A stretch of 64,000 nt of DNA from Aliivibrio sifiae (GCF_002954705.1 NZ_MSCO01000001.1:496022-560021), one strand, 5' to 3'; shown: positions 35,773 to 46,772, numbered from the stretch's first letter. Notes: generated from the sequence alone by a model not told the origin. Program-made: numbers and translations.

Positions 35773-37041
35773 GTGGCTAAAGCAATCCAAGCAATTCGAG
35801 GCATGAATGACTGCCTTCCAACACAATCGCCATTGTGGCACAAAGTAGAAGATGGCGTTAAACGCGTTATTAGTGCATATGGTTACAATGAAGTACGTAT
35901 GCCAATTGTTGAACAAACACATCTATTTAAACGTGCTATCGGTGAAGTAACTGATGTTGTTGAAAAAGAGATGTACACGTTTGAAGATCGTAATGGTGAT
36001 AGCTTAACGCTTCGTCCAGAAGGAACAGCAGGTTGTGTACGTGCAGGGATTGAAAATGGTTTACTGTACAACCAAGAACAACGTTTATGGTACATGGGCC
36101 CAATGTTCCGTCATGAGCGCCCTCAAAAAGGTCGTTACCGTCAGTTCCACCAAGTAGGTGTTGAAGTATTTGGTTTGAACGGTCCTGATGTTGATGCTGA
36201 ACTTATTATGATGACAGCACGTTTATGGCGTGAACTAGGTATTGATAAGCATGTTCGTTTAGAGTTGAACTCTATCGGTTCATTAGAGGCTCGCGCTAAC
36301 TACCGTATCGCATTAGTTGAATTTTTAGAGCAGCACTTAGATGTGTTGGATGAAGATTGTAAACGCCGTATGCATACTAATCCAATGCGTGTTCTTGATA
36401 CTAAAAATCCAGATGTACAAGCTATTTTAGGTGATGCCCCTAAACTATCTGAATATTTGGATGATGATTCAAAAGCACATTTTTCTGGTTTATGTGAACT
36501 ACTTGACGCTGCTGGCATCCAATATCAAGTTAATGAACGTTTAGTTCGTGGATTAGATTATTATAACCGTACTGTTTTTGAGTGGATTACCGAAAGTTTA
36601 GGTGCTCAAGGTACGGTATGTGGTGGTGGTCGTTACGACGGTCTAGTTGAACAATTAGGCGGAAAAACAACGCCAGCAGTTGGTTTTGCTATGGGATTAG
36701 AGCGTCTGGTATTACTGATGGAAACATTAGAATTAACAGATGTGCGTCGTTCAGTGGATGTTTACATGGTAACGTCTGGTGAAGGTACTCTAATGGCAGG
36801 GATGAAACTGGCTGAGTCACTACGTGAACAAGTTCCTGGTTTACGTGTAATGTGTCACTTCGGTGGTGGTAATTTTAAAAAGCAATTTAAACGTGCTGAT
36901 AATGCAGGTGCTGCAGTTGCTCTTATCTTAGGTGAGAGTGAAGTGGCAGAGCAAACAGTAAACGTAAAAGATTTACGTACTGGCGAACAAAAAACGTTCG
37001 CTCAAGCAGATGTATTCGAAAAATTAGCTGAATTGATTTAA
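35773..37041 (+). CDS. hisS: Histidyl-tRNA synthetase HisS
   Basis: Class II synthetase charging tRNA-His. The start is taken as GTG at 35773 ([16 protein letters not shown], 422 aa) because GGGAAG is then at good spacing and the N-terminus matches E. coli HisS; GTG at 35767 lies too close to that site. Class-II motifs are [21 protein letters not shown], the [17 protein letters not shown] motif 2, histidine motifs [15 protein letters not shown] and GGGRYDGL, and motif 3 GFAMGLERL. Confidence 0.97.
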   Translation: MAKAIQAIRGMNDCLPTQSPLWHKVEDGVKRVISAYGYNEVRMPIVEQTHLFKRAIGEVTDVVEKEMYTFEDRNGDSLTLRPEGTAGCVRAGIENGLLYNQEQRLWYMGPMFRHERPQKGRYRQFHQVGVEVFGLNGPDVDAELIMMTARLWRELGIDKHVRLELNSIGSLEARANYRIALVEFLEQHLDVLDEDCKRRMHTNPMRVLDTKNPDVQAILGDAPKLSEYLDDDSKAHFSGLCELLDAAGIQYQVNERLVRGLDYYNRTVFEWITESLGAQGTVCGGGRYDGLVEQLGGKTTPAVGFAMGLERLVLLMETLELTDVRRSVDVYMVTSGEGTLMAGMKLAESLREQVPGLRVMCHFGGGNFKKQFKRADNAGAAVALILGESEVAEQTVNVKDLRTGEQKTFAQADVFEKLAELI

Positions 37042-37052
37042 GAGGATAGGAC

Positions 37053-37664
37053 GTGGAAGCCTACGAAACTGAAGAACAACAAGTTGAAGCCATTAAAAGT
37101 TGGTGGAAAGAAAACGGCAAGGCTGTCGTAGTTGGTGGTGTTGTTGGTATTGGTGCAATTCTAGGTTGGAAATATTACCAATCGACACAAATTGAAGCAA
37201 AAGAAACAACTTCAATTTCTTATGAAAAAACACTAACTGCATTGCAAGCTTCTGGTGCTGATGCTACAGAATCAGCGCAAGCATTTATTACCGCTCATGC
37301 TAAAAGTGAGTACGCAGTATTGGCGGCACTTCAGTTAGCAAAAGTTCAGGTAGATGCTGGCCAACTTGATGCAGCATTAGAGCAATTAAATTGGGTGGCA
37401 AGTAACAGCAACGATGAATCACTGATTGCTACTGCTCAAATTCGCACTGCTCGTATTCAAGCTCAACAAGAGAAATTTGATGCAGCTTTAGCGACATTAG
37501 AAAGTGTAAAACCGACAAGCTGGGCAGCACGTGTCGCTGAGCTAAAAGGTGATATTGCTCTTAGTCAAGGTGATGTAGCTACGGCTCGTTCTGCTTATAC
37601 CGAAGCGTTACAAGCAGGAATGAACCAAGCCGTTCAAATGAAACTGGATGACTTAGCAGAGTAA
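37053..37664 (+). CDS. yfgM: YfgM, ancillary SecYEG-associated TPR protein
   Basis: Inner-membrane protein with a periplasmic TPR domain, known in E. coli to work with PpiD at the SecYEG translocon and to affect the Rcs response. The 203-aa protein has a short cytoplasmic N-terminus, one membrane helix (AVVVGGVVGIGAILGWKYYQ, about 24-43) and helical repeats of alternating A-rich segments. GTG start at 37053, 11 bp after hisS, in the conserved order hisS-yfgM-bamB-der. Confidence 0.95.
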   Translation: MEAYETEEQQVEAIKSWWKENGKAVVVGGVVGIGAILGWKYYQSTQIEAKETTSISYEKTLTALQASGADATESAQAFITAHAKSEYAVLAALQLAKVQVDAGQLDAALEQLNWVASNSNDESLIATAQIRTARIQAQQEKFDAALATLESVKPTSWAARVAELKGDIALSQGDVATARSAYTEALQAGMNQAVQMKLDDLAE

Positions 37665-37674
37665 GGACAACTGA

Positions 37675-38832
37675 ATGCGTAAGGTGTTAAAAAAAGCGGC
37701 ATTATGTACCTTTGGTTTCTCCATGCTTTTTGGCTGTGCGAGTGAAGAAGATACAATCGTAATGGCACCGGTTCCTGTTGTTCAGAATCAATTTGAACCA
37801 ACAACGGAATGGACAAGTTCAATTGGTGATGGTGTTGGACATTATTTTTCACGTCTAGCGCCAGTTTATGCTTATCAAAAAGTTTATGTTGCAAGCCGTG
37901 ATGGTCTTGTTAAAGCGCTTGATCCTGAAAATGGAAAAACCATTTGGGAGAAAGATTTAGAACAAGACGTATCAGCTCGATTATCTGGCGGTTTAACCTT
38001 AACTTACGGCAAAGTATTCATCGGCTCAGAGAATGGTGAAGTCATTACTCTTGATGCTGAAACTGGTGAAGAGTTGTGGCGTAAAACGGTTGATGGTGAA
38101 GTTCTTGCTAAACCATTAGCAGATGAAGGTTATCTCATTGTTCATACTAGTCGCGGGGCGTTGGTTGCTTTCGATGCTGAAACTGGTGATGAAAAGTGGC
38201 AAATTAACAGTGAAGTGCCTAACTTAACACTTCGTGGTGATAGTACTCCAGTCAGTATTTCAGGTGGCGTTTTTTGGGGAATGTCTAATGGTCGTTTAGC
38301 GGCAGCATTGATCTCTAAAGGTCAATTGTTGTGGCAACAGCCAGTAGGTACGCCAAAAGGGGCTACTGAGATTGACCGTTTAGTCGATGTTGATGCTTCA
38401 CCACTTATTTTAGGTGGTCGTTTATATACAATTGGCTATAACGGACAATTAATTGCTCTGGATCTTCGTTCAGGGCAACCTGTCTGGAAACGTAATTATT
38501 CATCAGCAATGAATATGTCATCTGATGGTAAACGTCTTTTCTTAGTAACAGAGAAAGATCACGTAGTGGCAGTTGATGCACGAAGTGGTACTGAACTTTG
38601 GAATAATGAAGAGCTAGAGTATCGTCAATTAACACCGCCAATGATCATTGATAATTATATTGTTTTAGCTGATAGTGAAGGTTATCTACATTGGTTAGAT
38701 AGAGATACTGGGCTGTTTGTTTCTCAACAAGAGATCGACAGTGATGGTATCGCAGTATCCCCAATTATTGTTGAAGATGGCTTTTTAATTGTTACTCGCG
38801 AAGGCGTTATCAAAAAAATGCGAATTAAATAA
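37675..38832 (+). CDS. bamB: Outer-membrane assembly lipoprotein BamB
   Basis: BAM complex lipoprotein with an eight-bladed beta-propeller that helps fold outer-membrane proteins. The 385-aa protein has a lipobox LFGC (Cys21) and repeated PQQ-like blades such as VYVASRDGLVKALDPENGKTIWEKDL, GEVITLDAETGEELWRKTVDG and ALDLRSGQPVWKRNYS (one per quoted piece). It ends in a terminator, after which der has its own start. Confidence 0.96.
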   Translation: MRKVLKKAALCTFGFSMLFGCASEEDTIVMAPVPVVQNQFEPTTEWTSSIGDGVGHYFSRLAPVYAYQKVYVASRDGLVKALDPENGKTIWEKDLEQDVSARLSGGLTLTYGKVFIGSENGEVITLDAETGEELWRKTVDGEVLAKPLADEGYLIVHTSRGALVAFDAETGDEKWQINSEVPNLTLRGDSTPVSISGGVFWGMSNGRLAAALISKGQLLWQQPVGTPKGATEIDRLVDVDASPLILGGRLYTIGYNGQLIALDLRSGQPVWKRNYSSAMNMSSDGKRLFLVTEKDHVVAVDARSGTELWNNEELEYRQLTPPMIIDNYIVLADSEGYLHWLDRDTGLFVSQQEIDSDGIAVSPIIVEDGFLIVTREGVIKKMRIK

Positions 38833-38857
38833 GTTTTATTTGCTATAATTGTGAATT

Positions 38858-38890
38858 GGCTCCAAGTCCTTTTGACTTTGGGGCCTTTTA
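38858..38890 (+). terminator. Terminator of bamB
   Basis: GGCTCCAAGTC and GACTTTGGGGCC pair around a TTTT-containing loop and are followed by TTTT. Confidence 0.8.
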
Positions 38891-38910
38891 TTGTTTTTAG
38901 ATAGTGAAAG

Positions 38911-38975
38911 ATAATCCAATTTGGTGATGGTTTTTATCCGTTCATATTAAAAAAACTATCATCAAATTGGTATTA
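38911..38975. repeat. 65-bp inverted repeat with ATTGGTATTA end, upstream of der
   Basis: Left arm 38911-38936 (ends CCAATTTGGTGATGG) pairs with right arm 38947-38975 (ATCATCAAATTGG) over about 24 positions with few mismatches, leaving a 10-base loop. It ends TTGGTATTA, like the element at 11074-11232. Placed between the bamB terminator and der, so it may be a mobile palindromic repeat that also forms a der leader hairpin. Confidence 0.55.
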
Positions 38976-39012
38976 GCTCGCGCTATGCCTATGATTAAAT
39001 TAAGAGGTATAT

Positions 39013-40515
39013 ATGATTCCTGTTGTTGCTCTGGTAGGGCGTCCAAATGTTGGTAAATCGACGCTGTTTAACCGTGTTACGCGTACAAGGGATGCATTAG
39101 TTGCTGACTTTCCAGGCTTAACTCGTGACCGTAAATACGGCCGTGCTAAGTTAGAAGAGCTTGAATTCATTTTGATCGATACCGGCGGTATTGATGGAAC
39201 TGAAGAAGGTGTAGAAACTAAAATGGCAGAACAGTCATTAGCTGCGATTGAAGAAGCTGATGTTGTGTTATTTATGGTTGATGGCCGTGCTGGTTTAACA
39301 TCATCTGATGAAGCGATTGCAAAACACTTACGTTCACGTGAAAAACCAACATTCTTAGTAGTAAATAAGATCGATGGTATTGATGCTGATGCGGCAAGTG
39401 CTGAATTCTGGCAATTAGGGATGAACAAGGTTTACCAAATTGCAGCTTCACATGGCCGTGGTGTAACATCTCTACTTGAATTAGCTCTTGCTCCTTTTAT
39501 GGAAGAGTTAATTGAAGAATCTTTGAAAGATGAAAATGGTGAGATCATGGATCTTACTGAATTTGAAGATTTCGAAGAAGAAGAAAAAGATCGAACAGAA
39601 GAAGATGCAGAAAAAGATTTTTCACGCCTTCAAGATCAACCAATCAAATTAGCGATTATCGGTCGTCCTAACGTAGGTAAATCAACGCTAATTAACCGTA
39701 TTTTAGGTGAAGAGCGTGTGGTTGTTTACGATATGCCTGGTACAACTCGTGACTCTATTTACATTCCAATGGAACGTGAAGGTCAAGAGTACGTACTTAT
39801 TGATACCGCAGGTGTTCGTCGCCGTGGTCGTATCAATGAAACGGTTGAGAAATTCTCTGTAATCAAAACATTGAAAGCGGTTGAAGATGCTAACGTAGTA
39901 TTGCTTGTTATCGATGCTCGTGAAAATATCTCAGATCAAGATCTAAGTTTGCTGGGCTTTGCATTGAACGCAGGTCGTTCATTAGTTATTGCTGTAAATA
40001 AGTGGGATGGTCTTGATAACGAAGTTAAAGAGAAAGTAAAGTCTGAGTTAGACCGTCGTCTAGGCTTTGTTGATTTTGCTCGTCTTCACTTTATTTCAGC
40101 TCTACATGGTACTGGTGTTGGTCATTTATATGAATCAGTACAAGAAGCGTATGTTTCTGCAACTAAGCGTGTAGGTACATCTGTTCTTACTCGTATCATG
40201 AAGATGGCTCAAGACGATCACCAACCACCAATGGTTCGTGGCCGTCGTGTGAAACTGAAATATGCACACGCAGGTGGTTACAACCCACCACTTATCGTTA
40301 TTCACGGTAACCAAGTAAAAGAATTACCTTCTTCTTACAAACGTTTCTTAATGAACTACTTCCGTAAATCATTAGAAATTATGGGCACACCTATTCGTAT
40401 TCAATTCCAGAATAGTGAAAACCCATTTGAAGATCGTGGTGGTAAGTTGACTCTATCTCAAGAGCGTCAACGTAAGCGTCTAGTTGGTGCAGTGAAAAGC
40501 CGTAACAAAAAATAA
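39013..40515 (+). CDS. der: Ribosome assembly GTPase Der (EngA)
   Basis: Essential GTPase for 50S subunit assembly. The 500-aa protein has two G domains, [14 protein letters not shown] (8-21) and [14 protein letters not shown] (near 217-230), with DTGGI/DTAGV Walker-B-type motifs and NKxD motifs in both, and a C-terminal KH-like domain ([14 protein letters not shown] to [15 protein letters not shown]). The acidic linker [18 protein letters not shown] between the two G domains is typical for the family. Confidence 0.98.
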   Translation: MIPVVALVGRPNVGKSTLFNRVTRTRDALVADFPGLTRDRKYGRAKLEELEFILIDTGGIDGTEEGVETKMAEQSLAAIEEADVVLFMVDGRAGLTSSDEAIAKHLRSREKPTFLVVNKIDGIDADAASAEFWQLGMNKVYQIAASHGRGVTSLLELALAPFMEELIEESLKDENGEIMDLTEFEDFEEEEKDRTEEDAEKDFSRLQDQPIKLAIIGRPNVGKSTLINRILGEERVVVYDMPGTTRDSIYIPMEREGQEYVLIDTAGVRRRGRINETVEKFSVIKTLKAVEDANVVLLVIDARENISDQDLSLLGFALNAGRSLVIAVNKWDGLDNEVKEKVKSELDRRLGFVDFARLHFISALHGTGVGHLYESVQEAYVSATKRVGTSVLTRIMKMAQDDHQPPMVRGRRVKLKYAHAGGYNPPLIVIHGNQVKELPSSYKRFLMNYFRKSLEIMGTPIRIQFQNSENPFEDRGGKLTLSQERQRKRLVGAVKSRNKK

Positions 40516-40550
40516 TCTGTAATTACTTTATTTATACATATTGAATAATA

Positions 40551-40579
40551 AAACGCCCATCTTGTTGGGCGTTTTTTTT
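40551..40579 (+). terminator. Terminator of der
   Basis: Seven-bp stem AACGCCC/GGGCGTT followed by TTTTTTTT. The last T and following AGGTG overlap the ribosome site of the next gene. Confidence 0.9.
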
Positions 40580-40590
40580 AGGTGAAAATC

Positions 40591-41469
40591 ATGACTCAGT
40601 TATCAGCAACAGAGATTCTTTTTTGTCATAACACATGGCAACACACGTCAGTTGTTCAATTAATTAAAGAAACAGACCAAGGTAAATGGTTTGTGACTAA
40701 AGAAACGCCTTTTCACCCTGTAAGCCATATTTGGCCTGATCATCCAGAAGATAAAGGAACGATTCACATAAATGGCAATGACTATCCAATACTCGCTTGT
40801 CAAACAGGTGCGATTGAATTAGCTACGAGTGAATTATATATAGATAAAAAAATCCCAGTAAAACGTGGTGAAGATGGCTGGGTATTTGTCGTGACGCACT
40901 TAATATCTAAGGATGCGGATATTGCAGTAGAAAATACTGTAGAGCTAAAAGTTGATAAAGAATATCAAGACTCACTGAGTCGTGGGCATAGTGCTGGTCA
41001 TATTGCTTACTTAGCCTTAAATAAAGTACTTCATGCAAGTTATTGGCGTAAAGATGCAGATCGAAAAGATGAACTGGGACATTACAATTTCAACAGTTAT
41101 GCTCAAGAAACCAGTTTTGTCACAGAAGATCATTGTGAAGATGTGTATCGTTTAGGGAAAACACTGCGTAAGCGCGGTCTTAATAGTTCTGAAATGATGG
41201 AAAACCTCAACTCTATTACTGATCAAGTAAATGAACAGATAACTGTATGGTTAGCCTTAGAAAGTGAGGTTTCTATCGAGTGTGAGGGTAAAGCGTTAAC
41301 GGATTCACGTTACTGGATTGCAGATTTTGGTATAGATGGTGTAGTAAAGCTTCCTTGTGGTGGTACTCATGTTTCTTCGTTTAAAGATTATCAAGAGATT
41401 CGAGTTGAATTAAAAGCAAAGGGTGAACAAGAGCTATTAATGCTTACCTATTCGAAAAAACGAATTTAA
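40591..41469 (+). CDS. AlaX-like alanyl-tRNA editing protein
   Basis: Stand-alone relative of the editing (second-additional) domain of alanyl- and threonyl-tRNA synthetases, which removes wrongly attached amino acids from tRNA. The 292-aa protein starts at ATG 40591, six bases after AGGTG. It carries the metal-binding HxxxH in RGHSAGHIAYLAL (His133, His137) and the CxxxH in LPCGGTH (Cys256, His260). The N-terminal 90 residues form a beta-rich domain typical of the longer AlaX type. It sits between der and the yfgJ-like gene, not a position known to me from E. coli. Confidence 0.85.
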   Translation: MTQLSATEILFCHNTWQHTSVVQLIKETDQGKWFVTKETPFHPVSHIWPDHPEDKGTIHINGNDYPILACQTGAIELATSELYIDKKIPVKRGEDGWVFVVTHLISKDADIAVENTVELKVDKEYQDSLSRGHSAGHIAYLALNKVLHASYWRKDADRKDELGHYNFNSYAQETSFVTEDHCEDVYRLGKTLRKRGLNSSEMMENLNSITDQVNEQITVWLALESEVSIECEGKALTDSRYWIADFGIDGVVKLPCGGTHVSSFKDYQEIRVELKAKGEQELLMLTYSKKRI

Positions 41470-41776
41470 AATTGAAATTACATGAGGTGTATATCTTATT
41501 CTACATTTCGTGTAATTCCCGTTTTTTCTACTGAAATATATAAGCTCAATGCTGATTGATGTTCTGGATCTACTGTATGAAAGTGTATTTCTTGAAGTTT
41601 TATATCGTTTTAAATTGAAAGACAGAGTATGTAACTAATGCTTTCGGGGTGTGGTTATATAAATGTTCTTAAAGGGCATGATCGCTGATCAGATCCCTAT
41701 AAGCATAAAGATCTATGTTTTTTGAGATAGGCAGCGTATCAGTATTTGGTTGAAATAAATTAATAAGGAATGAGTA
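41470..41776 (+). other. 307-bp gap with a long stem-loop
   Basis: A 16-position stem with G-U wobbles lies at 41476-41517 (AATTACATGAGGTGTA with TACATTTCGTGTAATT), and a short T-run follows at about 41522. It could terminate the AlaX-like gene. The rest has no recognisable gene; a weak AGATC...GATCT hairpin with a T-run at 41690-41724 is the only other structure. Confidence 0.45.
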
Positions 41777-42010
41777 ATGCAAACAAACGAATGTCCTAAG
41801 TGTCAGTCTGAATTACGTTGGAATAGAGAAGGGTACCACTGCGATTTTTGTCAGGTAGATTTTAAAAAAGTAGTGTATTGCCCTGACTGTAGCAAAGAAA
41901 TGGAAAAGCTTAATGCCTGTGGAGCACCAAGCTATTTTTGTCATGATTGTAATGAATTAAAATCTAAATCTCGTGCTAAAACTGAATTTGTTGAAATAGA
42001 ACAGAGTTAG
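41777..42010 (+). CDS. yfgJ: YfgJ-like zinc-ribbon protein
   Basis: Small soluble protein of 77 aa with three zinc-ribbon-type cysteine pairs (CPKCQSEL, CDFCQVDF, CPDCSKEMEKLNACGAPSYFCHDCNE). The family is YfgJ/DUF1407, unknown function; yfgJ lies between der and xseA in E. coli. It ends base-to-base with the stop codon of convergent xseA (42010/42011), so the two transcripts must overlap at their 3' ends. Confidence 0.85.
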   Translation: MQTNECPKCQSELRWNREGYHCDFCQVDFKKVVYCPDCSKEMEKLNACGAPSYFCHDCNELKSKSRAKTEFVEIEQS

Positions 42011-43348
42011 CTAGCTTATAGTTACTGTCGATTTAACTTCACCATCAACAAAGCGAGTCGTAATACTATCTCCAGTGCTGATTTGCTTTGTTGAAGTGAT
42101 TACAGACCCTTTCTCATTTCGAGTAATAGAATAACCACGTTGTAAGGTGGCTAATGGGCTAACAGTATCGAGTTTCTCTGCCGCTAACGCTAATTGATGA
42201 CGTTGCATAAGTAAATTTCTATCCATTGAATCTAATAATCGACGTTTTAATTCTTCAATACGTAATTGATCCTGAGATATTTTTTTACTTGGTGATAGGT
42301 TATTTAAACGTAGGGTTAAATTTTCAACGCTATGTTGATTGCGCTGCAGCCGCTGCATCATATGACTCATTAATCGTTGGTTTAAATCATCTAGCTTTTG
42401 ACTTTGATTATTCAACTGCATTTGTGGATGCTGTTTTTCAAGGCGGTGCTGCAACGTTGACAATGTACGTTGTTGAAATGATAAATAACGCTCTATAGCA
42501 TTGCGTAAGCGACGTTTCTGATGTGTTACTGTTTGTAGTTGAGAAGAGAGGTCTCGACTTACTAATTCAGCTGCAGCTGAAGGGGTTGGAGCTCGAACAT
42601 CTGCAACAAAATCAGCAATAGTGACATCTATTTCATGACCAACAGCACTGACTATTGGGATCTTACTTGCTGCAATCGTTCTTGCAACAATTTCTTCATT
42701 AAAACACCAAAGATCTTCTAATGAGCCACCGCCACGTCCAACGATTAATATATCACATTCGTTACGGCTGTTAGCTCGTCCAATAGCTTGTGCAATTTGA
42801 ATTGCAGCCCCCGAGCCTTGTACCATTGTCGGATAAATGATAACTGGTAGATTAGGGTCTCGTCGTTTTAATACATTAAGAATATCAAACAGCGCAGCAC
42901 CTGTTTGAGAGGTAATAACCCCAATACGTTTTGGTTGTTCAGGTAAAGGTTGTTTGGCAGTTTGAGCAAAAAGCCCTTCAGCTGCGAGTGACATTTTTAA
43001 TTGATCAAACTCTTGTTGAAGACGACCATCTCCCTCGGGTTGCATACTTTCAATGATTATTTGATAGTCGCCACGAGGTTCATAAAGCGAGAGGCGGGCT
43101 TTAACAAGAACTTGTTTACCATTTTGAGGTTTAAAGGTAACTCGGCGGTTATTGCCTTTAAACATGGCACATTTGACTTGAGCTTGACTGTCTTTAAGAG
43201 TGAGATACCAGTGACCAGAAACGGGCACAGTAAGGTTAGAAATTTCGCCAATCAGCCAAACAATCCCCATCTCATTTTCTAATAATAGACGAACTTCAGA
43301 GTTGAGACGCGAGACTGTAAAGATGCGAGGATTAGAATCGAGAGACAT
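42011..43348 (-). CDS. xseA: Exodeoxyribonuclease VII large subunit XseA
   Basis: Large subunit of the single-strand exonuclease VII. The 445-aa protein has the N-terminal OB-fold ([40 protein letters not shown]), the catalytic-domain motif [17 protein letters not shown] and [24 protein letters not shown], then a long coiled coil (residues about 255-400) and the C-terminal LQRGYSI motif. It is divergent from guaB, the E. coli arrangement. Confidence 0.97.
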   Translation of the reverse strand: MSLDSNPRIFTVSRLNSEVRLLLENEMGIVWLIGEISNLTVPVSGHWYLTLKDSQAQVKCAMFKGNNRRVTFKPQNGKQVLVKARLSLYEPRGDYQIIIESMQPEGDGRLQQEFDQLKMSLAAEGLFAQTAKQPLPEQPKRIGVITSQTGAALFDILNVLKRRDPNLPVIIYPTMVQGSGAAIQIAQAIGRANSRNECDILIVGRGGGSLEDLWCFNEEIVARTIAASKIPIVSAVGHEIDVTIADFVADVRAPTPSAAAELVSRDLSSQLQTVTHQKRRLRNAIERYLSFQQRTLSTLQHRLEKQHPQMQLNNQSQKLDDLNQRLMSHMMQRLQRNQHSVENLTLRLNNLSPSKKISQDQLRIEELKRRLLDSMDRNLLMQRHQLALAAEKLDTVSPLATLQRGYSITRNEKGSVITSTKQISTGDSITTRFVDGEVKSTVTIS

Positions 43349-43458
43349 CAGAATGCCTTAGACATGAGTATAGGAATTAGCGGCAATATAATACATATCA
43401 AGGGGGTAAATGCAAATTAAAAATAAATAAATGTGTAGCCAAGCGATTGCGCAGTGCG

Positions 43459-43520
43459 TATAATCCGTCTGCAATATCAAATCCAAAACACTTTATTATG
43501 CGAAACGATAAAGTGGGATT
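43459..43520 (+). promoter_or_regulatory. guaB promoter and leader hairpin
   Basis: TATAAT at 43459-43464, about 90 bases before the guaB start; the -35 element is poor. The leader contains a hairpin (CACTTTAT at 43489 with ATAAAGTG at 43508, extended by AATCC/GGATT). A clear PurR box was not found here. Confidence 0.55.
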
Positions 43521-43556
43521 TATTCCTTTAAACACTTATGTTGTGAGATATTGCAA

Positions 43557-45020
43557 ATGCTACGAATCGCAAAAGAAGCTTTAACCTTCGATGACGTTTT
43601 ACTCGTCCCAGCACACTCCACAGTTCTTCCTAACACCGCTGATCTTCGCACTCAGTTAACGAAGACTATCTCTCTAAATATTCCAATGATTTCAGCATCA
43701 ATGGATACAGTGACAGAAGCGCGCCTTGCTATTGCATTAGCGCAAGAGGGTGGCATCGGTTTTATCCACAAAAACATGTCTATTGAACAGCAAGCTGAAC
43801 AAGTTCGCTTAGTAAAAATCTTTGAGGCTGGCGTTGTCTCTGCTCCAGTAACCGTTCGTCCTGACGCAACTATCCAAGATGTGAAAGAACTGACTGAAAA
43901 ACACGGTTTTGCTGGCTTCCCTGTAGTAACTGAAACTAACGAACTTGTTGGTATCATTACTGGTCGTGATGTTCGTTTTGTAACAGACTTATCTAAGAAA
44001 GTTGACGTTGTAATGACGCCAAAAGCACGCCTAGCTTCTGTTAAAGAAGGTGCAACTCGTGAAGAAGTTCAAGAGAAAATGCATGAAGCGCGTGTAGAGA
44101 AAGTATTGGTAGTGAACGATGAGTTCCAACTAACCGGTATGATCACAGCAAAAGATTTCCATAAAGCAGAACGTAAACCAAATGCATGTAAAGACGAACG
44201 TGGTCGTCTACGTGTAGGTGCTGCTGTTGGTGCAGGCGCTGGTAATGAAGAGCGTGTTGCTGCACTTGTTGAAGCGGGCGTTGATGTTCTACTTATCGAT
44301 TCATCTCACGGTCATTCAGAAGGCGTTTTACAACGTATTCGTGAAACTCGTGCATCTTTCCCAGATCTACAAATTATAGGTGGTAACGTTGCTACTGGTG
44401 CAGGCGCTAAAGCATTAATCGATGCTGGTGTAAGTGCAGTTAAGGTTGGTATCGGCCCTGGTTCAATTTGTACAACTCGTATCGTTACGGGTGTGGGTGT
44501 TCCTCAAATTACCGCAATTTCAGACGCAGCAGAAGTTGCAACGGCTCATGGTGTTCCTGTTATTGCAGATGGCGGTATTCGTTATTCTGGCGATATCTGT
44601 AAAGCGATTGCTGCTGGCGCATCATGCGTGATGGTTGGTTCAATGTTTGCTGGTACAGAAGAAGCACCTGGTGAAGTAATCCTTTACCAAGGCCGTTCAT
44701 ACAAATCTTACCGTGGTATGGGCTCTCTTGGCGCTATGTCTCAAGGTTCTTCTGACCGTTACTTCCAATCTGATAATGCAGCAGACAAGCTTGTGCCTGA
44801 AGGTATCGAAGGTCGTATCGCATACAAAGGTCGTCTAAAAGAGATCGTTCACCAACAAATGGGTGGTTTACGTTCAAGCATGGGCCTAACAGGTTCAGCA
44901 ACAATTGAAGACATGCGTACTAAAGCTGAATTTGTTCGTATTTCAGGTGCAGGGATGAAAGAGTCTCACGTACATGACGTTCAGATCACGAAAGAAGCAC
45001 CAAACTATCGCCTAGGCTAA
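43557..45020 (+). CDS. guaB: IMP dehydrogenase GuaB
   Basis: Oxidises IMP to XMP in GMP synthesis. The start at ATG 43557 gives 487 aa ([25 protein letters not shown]), matching E. coli GuaB; the preceding TTG is ignored. The two CBS domains lie at about 93-205, the catalytic cysteine is in [17 protein letters not shown], and the flap [20 protein letters not shown] is present. It is followed after 198 bp by guaA. Confidence 0.98.
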   Translation: MLRIAKEALTFDDVLLVPAHSTVLPNTADLRTQLTKTISLNIPMISASMDTVTEARLAIALAQEGGIGFIHKNMSIEQQAEQVRLVKIFEAGVVSAPVTVRPDATIQDVKELTEKHGFAGFPVVTETNELVGIITGRDVRFVTDLSKKVDVVMTPKARLASVKEGATREEVQEKMHEARVEKVLVVNDEFQLTGMITAKDFHKAERKPNACKDERGRLRVGAAVGAGAGNEERVAALVEAGVDVLLIDSSHGHSEGVLQRIRETRASFPDLQIIGGNVATGAGAKALIDAGVSAVKVGIGPGSICTTRIVTGVGVPQITAISDAAEVATAHGVPVIADGGIRYSGDICKAIAAGASCVMVGSMFAGTEEAPGEVILYQGRSYKSYRGMGSLGAMSQGSSDRYFQSDNAADKLVPEGIEGRIAYKGRLKEIVHQQMGGLRSSMGLTGSATIEDMRTKAEFVRISGAGMKESHVHDVQITKEAPNYRLG

Positions 45021-45038
45021 TTTTTCTTAATTTTCTTT

Positions 45039-45122
45039 GCAGAATCTTCCGATTTCGTTGTCAAAGGTACTCATTTACACTTGTAAACTCCGTGCCTTTT
45101 CCTAGAACTCGAATGATTCTGC
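45039..45122. repeat. Nested palindromic element between guaB and guaA
   Basis: Three nested stems: GCAGAATCTTCCGA (45039) with TCGAATGATTCTGC (ending 45122; 12 of 14 positions pair), AAAGGTAC/GTGCCTTT (one wobble), and TTTAC/GTAAA around ACTT. An outer TTTCTTT/AAAGAAA may extend it. Without a terminal T-run it is not a normal terminator; it looks like a mobile intergenic repeat that could fold in the guaBA message. An 11-mer from it recurs at 31674-31684. Confidence 0.6.
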
Positions 45123-45218
45123 TGTGAAATATAAAGAAAAAACTTTGTACCAAATTCAATTTTAAGCGTGTGATTTATATGAAATCACACTAAATAAATG
45201 ACTTTTTGAGAAAGACTA

Positions 45219-46772
45219 ATGACGACTAATATCCACGATCAACGCATTCTTATTTTAGATTTTGGTTCTCAATACACGCAGCTTGTTGCGCGTCGTATCC
45301 GTGAGATTGGTGTTTACTGTGAGCTTTGGAGCTGGGATGTAGAAGAATCTGACATCCGTGATTTTAATCCAGATGGCATCATCTTATCTGGTGGTCCAGA
45401 AAGCGTTACAGAAGCAAATTCTCCTCGTGCTCCTCAATATGTATTTGATTCTGGTGTTCCTGTATTTGGCGTGTGTTACGGCATGCAAACAATGGCAGAA
45501 CAACTTGGCGGTAAAGTAGCAACGTCTACTGAGCGTGAATTTGGTTATGCTGCGGTACAAGTAACAGGTGAATCAGCGCTGTTTAAAGATCTTGAAGCGA
45601 CTCAAGATGTTTGGATGAGCCACGGTGATAAAGTTGTTGAAATCCCATCTGATTTCGTAAAAATTGCAGAGACAGAAACTTGTCCTTACGCTGCAATGGC
45701 GAACGAAGAGAAGAAATACTACGGTGTTCAATTCCACCCAGAAGTAACTCATACTAAAAACGGTCTAAAAATGCTTGAGAACTTTGTTCTTAATGTATGT
45801 GGCTGTGAAGGTCTGTGGACTTCTGCATCAATCATTGAAGATGCAGTTGCTCGTATTAAAGAGCAAGTAGGCGATGATGAAGTAATTCTTGGTCTTTCTG
45901 GTGGTGTTGATTCATCTGTTGTTGCTATGCTTGCACACCGTGCAATTGGCGACAAACTAACGTGTGTATTCGTTGATAATGGTTTACTTCGTTTAAATGA
46001 AGCAGACCAAGTAATGGAAATGTTCGGTAACAAGTTTGGTCTTAAGATCATTCATGTTGAAGCTGAAAAACGTTTCTTAGATGCACTTGAAGGTGAATCT
46101 GATCCTGAAGCGAAACGTAAGATCATTGGTCACGTATTTGTAGATATCTTTGATGAAGAGTCGAAGAAACTATCAAATGCGAAATGGTTAGCTCAAGGTA
46201 CTATCTATCCAGATGTTATCGAATCAGCAGCATCGAAAACAGGTAAAGCGCACGTTATCAAATCTCATCACAATGTTGGTGGTCTTCCTGATGACATGGA
46301 AATGGGCCTTGTTGAGCCATTACGTGAACTGTTTAAAGATGAAGTGCGTAAGATTGGCCTAGAATTAGGTCTTCCATACAACATGCTTTATCGCCACCCG
46401 TTCCCTGGACCAGGTCTAGGTGTACGCGTTCTTGGTGAAATTAAGAAAGAGTACTGTGATTTACTGCGTCGTGCTGATGCAATCTTCATTGAAGAATTAC
46501 ACAATGCTGATCTTTATAATAAAGTATCTCAAGCATTCACTGTTTTCTTACCAGTACGTTCTGTAGGTGTAATGGGCGATGGTCGTAAATACGATTGGGT
46601 TGTCTCTTTACGTGCAGTAGAAACTATCGATTTTATGACAGCGCATTGGGCACATTTACCATACGATTTCTTAGGTAAAGTATCTAACCGTATTATTAAT
46701 GAGGTTAGTGGTATCTCTCGTGTCGTTTACGATATTTCTGGTAAGCCACCAGCAACGATTGAGTGGGAATAA
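45219..46772 (+). CDS. guaA: GMP synthase (glutamine-hydrolysing) GuaA
   Basis: Converts XMP to GMP with glutamine and ATP. The 517-aa protein has the class-I amidotransferase domain (catalytic cysteine in GVCYGMQ, the histidine and glutamate in [10 protein letters not shown]), the ATP-pyrophosphatase P-loop [11 protein letters not shown], and the C-terminal dimerisation part [14 protein letters not shown] to [12 protein letters not shown]. It shares the guaBA transcript if the palindromic element is read through. Confidence 0.98.
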   Translation: MTTNIHDQRILILDFGSQYTQLVARRIREIGVYCELWSWDVEESDIRDFNPDGIILSGGPESVTEANSPRAPQYVFDSGVPVFGVCYGMQTMAEQLGGKVATSTEREFGYAAVQVTGESALFKDLEATQDVWMSHGDKVVEIPSDFVKIAETETCPYAAMANEEKKYYGVQFHPEVTHTKNGLKMLENFVLNVCGCEGLWTSASIIEDAVARIKEQVGDDEVILGLSGGVDSSVVAMLAHRAIGDKLTCVFVDNGLLRLNEADQVMEMFGNKFGLKIIHVEAEKRFLDALEGESDPEAKRKIIGHVFVDIFDEESKKLSNAKWLAQGTIYPDVIESAASKTGKAHVIKSHHNVGGLPDDMEMGLVEPLRELFKDEVRKIGLELGLPYNMLYRHPFPGPGLGVRVLGEIKKEYCDLLRRADAIFIEELHNADLYNKVSQAFTVFLPVRSVGVMGDGRKYDWVVSLRAVETIDFMTAHWAHLPYDFLGKVSNRIINEVSGISRVVYDISGKPPATIEWE

